From Bacteroidota bacterium (lineage in GTDB: Bacteria; Bacteroidota; Bacteroidia; UBA8524), in the NCBI GenBank assembly GCA_003531115.1, contig DQHT01000095.1:6251-17433 (forward strand): 11,183 nucleotides of DNA, read 5' to 3'. Of this stretch, positions 6,038-11,183 are shown piece by piece. Each line of letters starts with the position of its first letter. Position 1 is the first letter of the stretch. The notes below the pieces were generated by a model that did no database searches, had not been told where the DNA came from, and saw only the letters and a list, made by a program, of their open reading frames with translations. The translations under genes and the position numbers were made by a program.

Positions 6038-7286
6038 AATTTATAATGCTTAGTTTACCGCTGACGAACTGATCTCCTGCTTCAATCCGGTAAACATAAA
6101 ATCCGGATGGAAGGGAAGAGCTGTTCACGATTACCGTTTGTTTTCCGGCTTCGGCGTTTCCATCCATAAGGGTTTGTACCTTGTTACCGAGCAGGTCATA
6201 AAGTTCAACTGTAATATCCGTTGATAATTTAGTCGTGAAGGCGATGGTTACATTTTCAGTTGCTGTTGCCGGGTTAGGGTAAACCTGAACGCTGTTTCTT
6301 TCGATCGTCTCAAGGCCGGGCCGGATAGCGTATACTTTAAAACCTATATAGACATATTCGGTAAATCCATCCCAGGCATCTCCGGGAATAAACGCATTTG
6401 CCCAGGATTCGGTTGAGTCTGCTGCATATTTATTGAAAGTGCGTATGGAAAGACCGTGATTATAGCTATCCTCTTCCGTTTTGGCTGTATCGATTCCGAC
6501 CAGGGGCTGGAAGTGGTTTAGTCTTTTACCTGGCACAGGATCATTCCACACAGGGTCGATAGTGTCGCCAGGTGAGTAGGAATATCCCGGAATATAGCGA
6601 TAGGTAAGGGCTACAAGTCCACCCGGTTTGACTTGCAAATAATAGGGGAGATCCAGATTCAAAACCTTATACGAAGACCTACTTGTATCGTCTGCATCAA
6701 TAAGGATTCTCCACGTCTGAGAAGCTTCCAGGCCTTTTCCGGATTGGCGATCGTAATTGACCCAGGCGGTTGATTCCGGATCAATGCCGGGCAGAATTCC
6801 GGTCTTCACCGCAGTATCACTATAAATTTGGAATTCCAGTGTGTCAACGGATCCCGGAACATGGTGCGTATACCGGTAAGCAATAGAAACAGAATCGATC
6901 TGATAATATTCACCTGGACTCAACATATCCGGATAATAGAAAGATGTTGGATCAAATACTTGTCCTATACTGTGCTTGTTCACCGAGCCTAAACGGTACC
7001 CGGAAATACTGTCGCCATAACGTTGTAGAACCAGCGAGTCAGGGAATAAGGTGTTATTATCATAAACAAGAACACGGATAAGACCGCCTTGATTTGCATC
7101 AGCAGCATCCATAAAGTTAAACCACTCATTAAGGACGCCTTTGCGGTAAAAAGGATTGCTTTGCGGAGAGTCGTAACTGGAAGCATTACTTCCCATGTAC
7201 TTCGGGTCCAGATGCACAAGCGACTGAGCCATTGCCTCAAGGCTCATTAATCCTGTAAATAAGGCGAGTAGTATTCCTTTTTTCAT
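6036..7286 (-). CDS. T9SS type A sorting domain protein, tandem paralog (downstream copy)
   Basis: A 416-residue secreted protein. ATG 7286 is chosen because it begins a typical signal peptide, MKKGILLALFTGLMSLEAMAQ; the frame also extends to 7355, but that extension runs into the terminator hairpin and would bury the signal. The body is paralogous along its whole length to the neighbouring gene at 7389-8648, with shared blocks such as FMDAADAN, FDPTSFYY, VDTLEFQ, KTEEDSYNHGL and PGDAW. Residues about 335-416 form a T9SS type A sorting domain: VYPNP entry, VELYDLLGNKVQTL core and GKLSIIN end. The body matches no family I recognise and shows no catalytic motif. Asp, Tyr and Gly are frequent and many strands are predicted by eye. 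Its leader resembles that of the paralog, but the -7 element is not preserved, so expression may be weaker or depend on read-through of the terminator. Confidence 0.87.
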   Translation of the reverse strand: MKKGILLALFTGLMSLEAMAQSLVHLDPKYMGSNASSYDSPQSNPFYRKGVLNEWFNFMDAADANQGGLIRVLVYDNNTLFPDSLVLQRYGDSISGYRLGSVNKHSIGQVFDPTSFYYPDMLSPGEYYQIDSVSIAYRYTHHVPGSVDTLEFQIYSDTAVKTGILPGIDPESTAWVNYDRQSGKGLEASQTWRILIDADDTSRSSYKVLNLDLPYYLQVKPGGLVALTYRYIPGYSYSPGDTIDPVWNDPVPGKRLNHFQPLVGIDTAKTEEDSYNHGLSIRTFNKYAADSTESWANAFIPGDAWDGFTEYVYIGFKVYAIRPGLETIERNSVQVYPNPATATENVTIAFTTKLSTDITVELYDLLGNKVQTLMDGNAEAGKQTVIVNSSSLPSGFYVYRIEAGDQFVSGKLSIIN

Positions 7287-7338
7287 ACTTCTGCTTTTGG
7301 ATAAGACGTAATTTTTGCACAATTCGGTCGGACAGGAC

Positions 7339-7369
7339 AAAAAAAAAGGCCCCATAGGAGCCTTTTTTT
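7339..7369. terminator. Symmetrical intrinsic terminator between the tandem T9SS genes
   Basis: A run of nine A residues (7339-7347), a GC-rich stem GGCCCC-ATA-GGAGCC (7348-7362, one C-A mismatch) and a run of seven T residues (7363-7369) form a terminator that would work in either direction. Read on the minus strand it lies about 20 bp after the stop of the 7389-8648 gene, so it mainly ends that transcript. Confidence 0.8.
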
Positions 7370-7388
7370 ATTCCTCGTTAAAGGAGAA

Positions 7389-8648
7389 TTATTTTACGAT
7401 GCTCAATTTACCGCTAAGGGTTTGGTCACCGGCTTTGATGGTGTAAACATAAATTCCGGCTGTAAGGGAAGATGTATTTACATTAGCCACTTGTTGTCCG
7501 GCTTCGGTTGAAGCATTCATAACTGTCTGAACTTTGTTTCCAAGAAGGTCATAAAGTTCTACACTTACCTGAGCAGAAACAGTTGTAGTGAAAGCAATGT
7601 TCACGATGTCGCTACCCATGCTTGGGTTAGGATAAACTTCAGTGGTGTTTTCGGAAATAGTTGGAACGGATACGTTAGGTGATGACAAATGAACACCAAT
7701 GTATACGTATTCTGAGAAGTTATTCCAGGCATCACCGGGAACGAATTCTTCAGCCCAGGGATCAGTAGTGTTAGCAGCATATTTATTGAATGAACGAACC
7801 GTTAAACCGTGGTTATATGAATCCTCTTCGGTTTTTTGGTTGTCGGTACCAATTAAAGGCTGGAACTGGTTGAGTTTGTTTACAACAGGAGGGCTATCCC
7901 AGGTTTGATCAAGAGTATCACCGACATTGTAAGCATAACCGGGAAGAAAGCGGTAAGCAACAGCAAAAAGTCCGTTACGTCCGATACTTGCTACATTCGG
8001 AAGTGCTAAATTAACGGTGTTAAAATTAGCCCAGCTGGTGTCTGTTTCGTCAAGCAGAATTCTCCACTCCTGAGAAGCACCCCCACCTTTACCTGTTGCG
8101 CGGTCGTAAACGATCCAGGCAGTAGGTTCGATGATGTTTCCATTTGGGTCAACCAGATTACCAACTTTTACACCGGCATCCTGAAACACCTGGAATTCAA
8201 GTGTATCCACAGTTCCGGGGATATTATGAGAGTAACGGTATGCATAAGAAATAGAGTCGATCGTATACGGATTGTGTTCGGTAAGAAGATCAGTATAGTA
8301 GAAAGACGAAGGATCAAACATTTGTCCGACATTGTGACGGGCAACATAGCCTAATAAGGTACCACCTGCCCCGTCTCCATAGGATTGTTTTACGTTTGAA
8401 TCCGGAAACATAGCGTTGTTGTTGTAAAATGTGAAGGCGATCGCTCCACCGGCGTTTGCATCCGCTGCGTCCATAAATGTAAACCAATCTGTTACCACTC
8501 TTTTGCCTTGCATTGGTGAGGCTGCTGGTGAAACATAAGGGGTTGGATTAGTGCCGATAAGGGAAGGATCCAGTTGTACGGGAGATTGAGCCATCGCTGC
8601 TGCTCCGGCTGCTCCTACAAGAACTGCGAGTAAAAGTCTCTTTTTCAT
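7389..8648 (-). CDS. T9SS type A sorting domain protein, tandem paralog (upstream copy)
   Basis: A 419-residue secreted protein with a clear signal peptide, MKKRLLLAVLVGAAGAAAMAQ, likely cleaved after AMA or AMAQ. Residues about 22-330 are the same unidentified beta-rich region as in the 6036-7286 gene, with blocks DWFTFMDAADAN, VGQMFDPSSFYY, VDTLEFQVF and KTEEDSYNHGL. Residues about 338-419 are a T9SS type A sorting domain: VYPNP, VELYDLLGNKVQTV, GKLSIVK. Expression signals look good: an exact -7 element at 8676-8683, an A-rich leader of about 22 nt and a strong terminator after the stop. This copy may therefore be the main expressed member of the pair. The role is unknown. The protein should reach the outer surface or medium through T9SS, but nothing indicates an enzymatic activity. 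Tandem duplication with retained sorting domains suggests surface or extracellular structural cargo, which is an inference only. Confidence 0.88.
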   Translation of the reverse strand: MKKRLLLAVLVGAAGAAAMAQSPVQLDPSLIGTNPTPYVSPAASPMQGKRVVTDWFTFMDAADANAGGAIAFTFYNNNAMFPDSNVKQSYGDGAGGTLLGYVARHNVGQMFDPSSFYYTDLLTEHNPYTIDSISYAYRYSHNIPGTVDTLEFQVFQDAGVKVGNLVDPNGNIIEPTAWIVYDRATGKGGGASQEWRILLDETDTSWANFNTVNLALPNVASIGRNGLFAVAYRFLPGYAYNVGDTLDQTWDSPPVVNKLNQFQPLIGTDNQKTEEDSYNHGLTVRSFNKYAANTTDPWAEEFVPGDAWNNFSEYVYIGVHLSSPNVSVPTISENTTEVYPNPSMGSDIVNIAFTTTVSAQVSVELYDLLGNKVQTVMNASTEAGQQVANVNTSSLTAGIYVYTIKAGDQTLSGKLSIVK

Positions 8649-8675
8649 TTGTTCTTTTTAAAAGTATAATTTTTA

Positions 8676-8683
8676 CAAAAATA
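8676..8683 (-). promoter_or_regulatory. -7 promoter element for the upstream T9SS paralog
   Basis: The minus-strand octamer TATTTTTG matches TAnnTTTG exactly and lies 27 bp before the ATG at 8648, predicting a start near 8670 and a leader of about 22 nt. A TTG lies about 16 bp further upstream, slightly closer than the usual -33 spacing. Confidence 0.45.
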
Positions 8684-8787
8684 GGAATTTAAGGAGAAAC
8701 AAGCGCTACAATATGAAATTGTTGGTGCTCTCCCTATTCAAAAGCATAGACAGACACAGGTGCAATAGGCTGCACGAAAAAAAATAT

Positions 8788-9501
8788 TTATTCAATATCT
8801 CCTAAAAACGGACGAACAATGAGCTCTTCGATTACCGTTCCCGGAGAAAGCTGGTAAGCATGCCAAACGCTTTCGGCAACCTGGGCGGCATCAATAAAGC
8901 GACTTTCCGGCATTCCCGAACCACTCCATGAACTGGTATAGGTGGCACCCGGAAGTATGGCCGTTACAGCGATCCCGGCAGGTTTTAGCTCTTCACGGAG
9001 CACTTTTGTCATACCCAGCAGGGCAAATTTGCTGATGCAATAGCTGCCTCCATTCGGGTAGGCTTTGATACTGGCCGTTGAACAAAGACTGAACAAATGG
9101 GCATGGCTGCTTTCCATCATATACGGAATAAGGGCCCGGCTTAAATAATAGGCAGAAGCCAGATTGGTGGCCATGATCTGCTCAAAAACACCTTCCTCTT
9201 CGTCGCTGATCTGTCCGGGTAAAAATATTCCCGCATTGTTTACGAGAATATCAATGGTCTCGAATTCAAAAGCCACCTGTTCGGCAAACCATTGAATAGC
9301 CTCCTTATCCGACACATCGCATACAATGGCCAAAACTTTTTGTTCACTGCCTGTAGTCTCCAGTTCATTTTTAAATTGGATCAATTCTTTGTTGTTCCTG
9401 GCACAAAAGGCTACATCGAATCCTGCCTCAAAAAAACGGCGCACAATCGCTTTACCTATGCCCTTGCTTGCACCGCTTACCACAATATTCGGTCTTCTCA
9501 T
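8788..9501 (-). CDS. Short-chain dehydrogenase/reductase (SDR family oxidoreductase)
   Basis: A 237-residue cytosolic NAD(P)-dependent oxidoreductase of the classical SDR family. Seen motifs are the Rossmann glycine motif SGASKGIG (9-16), an acidic CDVSD segment near 61-65 that usually contacts the adenine ring, NNAG (88-91), the structural Asn113, the catalytic Ser141 in LCSTAS, and Tyr154-x-x-x-Lys158 in YCISK. All four members of the Asn-Ser-Tyr-Lys catalytic set are present, so the enzyme should be active. The basic residue Arg35 after the second strand (CARNN) favours NADPH over NADH, which is an inference. The substrate is unknown; length and layout resemble 3-ketoacyl-ACP reductase-like and sepiapterin-reductase-like SDRs. 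It is transcribed away from the mlaEF pair, from a 67-bp shared upstream region, and stands alone on its strand apart from the downstream T9SS genes, which have their own promoter. Confidence 0.9.
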   Translation of the reverse strand: MRRPNIVVSGASKGIGKAIVRRFFEAGFDVAFCARNNKELIQFKNELETTGSEQKVLAIVCDVSDKEAIQWFAEQVAFEFETIDILVNNAGIFLPGQISDEEEGVFEQIMATNLASAYYLSRALIPYMMESSHAHLFSLCSTASIKAYPNGGSYCISKFALLGMTKVLREELKPAGIAVTAILPGATYTSSWSGSGMPESRFIDAAQVAESVWHAYQLSPGTVIEELIVRPFLGDIE

Positions 9502-9516
9502 CGTTTCACTTCTCTT

Positions 9517-9529
9517 TTCGGCTGCCGAA
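9517..9529. promoter_or_regulatory. Perfect 13-bp inverted repeat in the SDR/mlaE divergent gap
   Basis: TTCGGC-T-GCCGAA is a perfect inverted repeat about midway between the two divergent start codons. It could be an operator serving one or both genes. It is not followed by a T-run in either direction, so a terminator is unlikely. Weak -7-like sequences flank it: TATATTTA at 9547-9554 toward mlaE, one mismatch. Confidence 0.3.
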
Positions 9530-9568
9530 GTTAGGAATTAAGACTTTATATTTACCGCCTGATTACTC

Positions 9569-10306
9569 ATGCTACTATTTTATCACTTCGGACGTTATCT
9601 GGTTTTTTTAGCCAGCATGTTTTCCAAACCGGAAAAGTTTGGCATTTATACACGGCGCACTTTCAACGAGATGGTGAGTATAGGGATCAATTCCCTGCCT
9701 ATCGTGGCCATTATTGCCTTGTTTTCGGGTGGGGTAAGTACCATACAGACCTCATACCAGTTGATTTCCAGTTGGATCTCCAAGACCATCATCGGCTCCA
9801 TCGTAAGCGATACGGTGATACTGGAATTTGCTCCAACCATTACCTGTTTGGTTTTGGCGGGTAAAGTTGGTTCGAGCATTGCTTCTGAGATCGGTACCAT
9901 GAAAGTCACCGAACAGATCGACGCATTGGAAGTTATGGGCATCAACAGCGCGGGTTACCTCGTGCTGCCTAAAATTATAGCCGGTGTTATCATGGTTCCT
10001 ATGCTCATTATTATTGCCATGTTCTTAGGCATATGGGGAGGGTTGATGGCCGGACTTGCCACCGGAATCCTGCCCGGAGAATTATTCGTTGAAGGTGCCC
10101 GTTCCTCCTTTAAAGAATTCAATGTTATTTTTGCCTTGATCAAGGCTACCAGCTTTGGGTTTATTATTACCAGTATAGCCAGCTTTCAGGGTTATTTTAC
10201 CGAAGGAGGTGCCCTTGAGGTTGGCCGTTCCTCCACCAATGCCGTTGTTTACAGCTCTGTAATGATACTCTGCGCGGATTACGTCATTGCTCAACTATTC
10301 CTCTGA
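9569..10306 (+). CDS. mlaE: MlaE-family ABC transporter permease (lipid asymmetry / MCE-type)
   Basis: A 245-residue integral inner-membrane protein of the MlaE family (PF02405), the permease of ABC systems that move phospholipids between membranes with an MCE-domain partner (MlaD). About five to six hydrophobic segments are visible, including residues 40-58, 85-100, 130-165 and 190-210. The diagnostic block EIGTMKVTEQIDALEVMG lies at residues 107-124 and is the cytosolic coupling segment that meets the ATPase; it is followed by the usual YLVLPKIIAGVI membrane segment. The length is within the family norm. The start is ATG 9569, after which the typical short amphipathic N-terminal helix follows. 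The ATPase gene begins 3 bp after this stop, so the two form an operon. No MCE-domain gene follows here, so the periplasmic partner must be elsewhere. In other Bacteroidota a separated mlaD is, to my recollection, not rare. Confidence 0.9.
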   Translation: MLLFYHFGRYLVFLASMFSKPEKFGIYTRRTFNEMVSIGINSLPIVAIIALFSGGVSTIQTSYQLISSWISKTIIGSIVSDTVILEFAPTITCLVLAGKVGSSIASEIGTMKVTEQIDALEVMGINSAGYLVLPKIIAGVIMVPMLIIIAMFLGIWGGLMAGLATGILPGELFVEGARSSFKEFNVIFALIKATSFGFIITSIASFQGYFTEGGALEVGRSSTNAVVYSSVMILCADYVIAQLFL

Positions 10307-10309
10307 TCC

Positions 10310-11044
10310 ATGATTGAAATAAAAGGTCTCAGTAAGTCATTCGGCGATAAAGACGTGTTGAAAAACATCAATGTCGCTTTTCATCCCGGCAGAGTTAATG
10401 TGGTGATCGGCGCCAGCGGAAGCGGGAAGTCGGTGCTGATGAAATGTATGGTCGGATTGATTCAGCCGGATGCAGGCAAAATATTGTATGAAGATATCGA
10501 CTTCGTTGAGATCGACTACAAGGCAAAGAAGGCGGTACGAGAACAAATAGGTATGCTGTTCCAGGGTTCTGCACTCTTCGATTCGCTTACCGTGGAAGAA
10601 AACGTGGAATTCCCGATAAAGATGTTCAGCCACATGACAAAGGAAGAACGCCTCGACCGGGTAAATTTTTGCCTGCAACGGGTTCATCTGGAAAATGCCA
10701 ATAAATTATTCCCTTCCGAACTTTCCGGGGGAATGAAAAAGCGGGTAGGGATCGCCCGGGCCATCGCCTTAAATCCCAAATACCTGTATTGCGACGAACC
10801 TAACTCCGGACTCGATCCGGTTACCGCCCGGGTTATCGACAGCCTGATCGAAGAGATCACGGATGAGTACGAGATCACGACCATTATCAATTCGCACGAC
10901 ATGAAAACCCTTTTTGATATTGGCGACAATGTGGCTTTTATCTACAAGGGGAATTTAGAATTTACGGGAAGTATTGATGATTTTCGAATTGACTCCAATC
11001 CGCTTATCGAAGAATTTTTGGCGGCTTCTTATTTCAAGCGTTAG
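10310..11044 (+). CDS. mlaF: MlaF-family ABC transporter ATP-binding protein
   Basis: A 244-residue cytosolic ATPase that powers the MlaE permease. All ABC motifs are intact: Walker A GASGSGKS (34-41), Q-loop Gln85 in LFQGSALF, signature LSGGM (138-142), Walker B LYCDEP with Asp162 and the catalytic Glu163, D-loop SGLDP and the switch histidine H196 in NSHDM. The [12 protein letters not shown] stretch after the Q-loop and the [14 protein letters not shown] signature are typical of MlaF rather than of import ATPases. It starts 3 bp after mlaE and is surely cotranscribed with it. Its last codons overlap, tail to tail, the stop of the uvrA-family gene on the opposite strand by 11 bp, leaving no room for a separate terminator between the two. 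Confidence 0.93.
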   Translation: MIEIKGLSKSFGDKDVLKNINVAFHPGRVNVVIGASGSGKSVLMKCMVGLIQPDAGKILYEDIDFVEIDYKAKKAVREQIGMLFQGSALFDSLTVEENVEFPIKMFSHMTKEERLDRVNFCLQRVHLENANKLFPSELSGGMKKRVGIARAIALNPKYLYCDEPNSGLDPVTARVIDSLIEEITDEYEITTIINSHDMKTLFDIGDNVAFIYKGNLEFTGSIDDFRIDSNPLIEEFLAASYFKR

Positions 11045-11183
11045 CCGTTCGCCTCAGTTTTTTGAGTAAAAAGGGTGCTGTTACTGAGTCTTTTGATTTG
11101 CTAAGTTCTTCCGGCAATCCTTCAAACAACACCTGTCCGCCAAATTCACCACCCCCCGGACCCAGGTCGATGATCCAGTCGGC
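11034..11183 (-). CDS. uvrA: UvrA-family excinuclease ABC subunit A, C-terminal end (truncated by window)
   Basis: Only the last 49 codons are inside the window; the gene continues past the right edge. The frame reads [16 protein letters not shown], then [14 protein letters not shown] and a basic tail, ending at TGA (11036-11034). This matches the end of UvrA, the damage-recognition ATPase of nucleotide excision repair, where ADW(I/V)(I/V)DLGP and a glycine cluster followed by a G-(T/L)-P-E-E segment lie after the last ABC signature. The usual DLGPEGG is here [11 protein letters not shown], which I associate with the second UvrA-like class found in many Bacteroidota, so it may be a paralog rather than the main repair UvrA. 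It overlaps the mlaF end by 11 bp on the opposite strand. Confidence 0.82.
   Translation of the reverse strand, partial: ADWIIDLGPGGGEFGGQVLFEGLPEELSKSKDSVTAPFLLKKLRRTANA

Noticed and set aside
7287..7355. Extended start of the downstream T9SS paralog at 7355
   Set aside because: The extension is encoded in the terminator stem and leader and precedes a perfect signal peptide beginning at 7286.
8760..8775. GTGCA-ATAGGC-TGCAC hairpin as a terminator of the SDR gene
   Set aside because: On the SDR strand the T-run comes before the stem rather than after it, and the stem is only 5 bp, so it is not a classical intrinsic terminator.
9292..9541. Forward open frames antisense to the 5' part of the SDR gene
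   Set aside because: They are shadows of the SDR coding sequence, show no family motif and carry no start context; the SDR motifs are complete on the minus strand.
1..11183. Mobile elements, CRISPR arrays, tRNA or rRNA genes, phage attachment sites
   Set aside because: No transposase or integrase motifs, no regularly spaced long repeats, no cloverleaf-like or rRNA-like sequence was seen; the only repeats are the short heptamers and the paired AT-rich motif.

Overview
The window looks like chromosomal DNA of a Bacteroidota (Bacteroidetes) bacterium. Three proteins end in a type IX secretion (T9SS) type A sorting domain, with the YPNP entry motif and a final conserved beta-rich segment. Several intergenic regions carry matches to the Bacteroidetes -7 promoter element TAnnTTTG, and Shine-Dalgarno sequences are largely absent. 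No tRNA, rRNA, CRISPR array or insertion sequence was seen.

Layout. Positions 1-52 hold the last codons of an unidentified forward gene. Next comes a two-gene toxin-antitoxin unit of the HicBA type (152-765), antitoxin first, with a one-base stop/start overlap. Convergent to it is a large T9SS-exported protein with four Asp-box (BNR-like) repeats (792-3314, minus). A 144-bp divergent intergenic region with a repeated AT-rich motif separates that gene from a forward operon (3459-5951). The operon encodes an LpoB-family lipoprotein, a COG3014-type lipoprotein with a helical repeat region, and a PaaI-type hotdog thioesterase. The operon ends in an 84-bp convergent gap made largely of two short arrays of degenerate 7-base repeats.

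On the minus strand follow two tandem paralogous T9SS-exported proteins (6036-7286 and 7389-8648), separated by a strong symmetrical intrinsic terminator. Upstream of them is a minus-strand short-chain dehydrogenase (8788-9501). It is divergent from an MlaE/MlaF-type lipid-transport pair (9569-11044). The 3' end of a UvrA-family gene (11034-11183, minus) overlaps the mlaF end tail to tail by 11 bp.

The genes do not form one pathway. The common theme is the cell envelope: T9SS cargo, two outer-membrane-type lipoproteins, and an ABC phospholipid transporter core. HicBA is the only classical accessory module. The least explained items are the heptamer arrays, the tandem T9SS paralogs of unknown function, the LpoB/COG3014 lipoprotein pair, and the divergent HicA with a CxxC pair.
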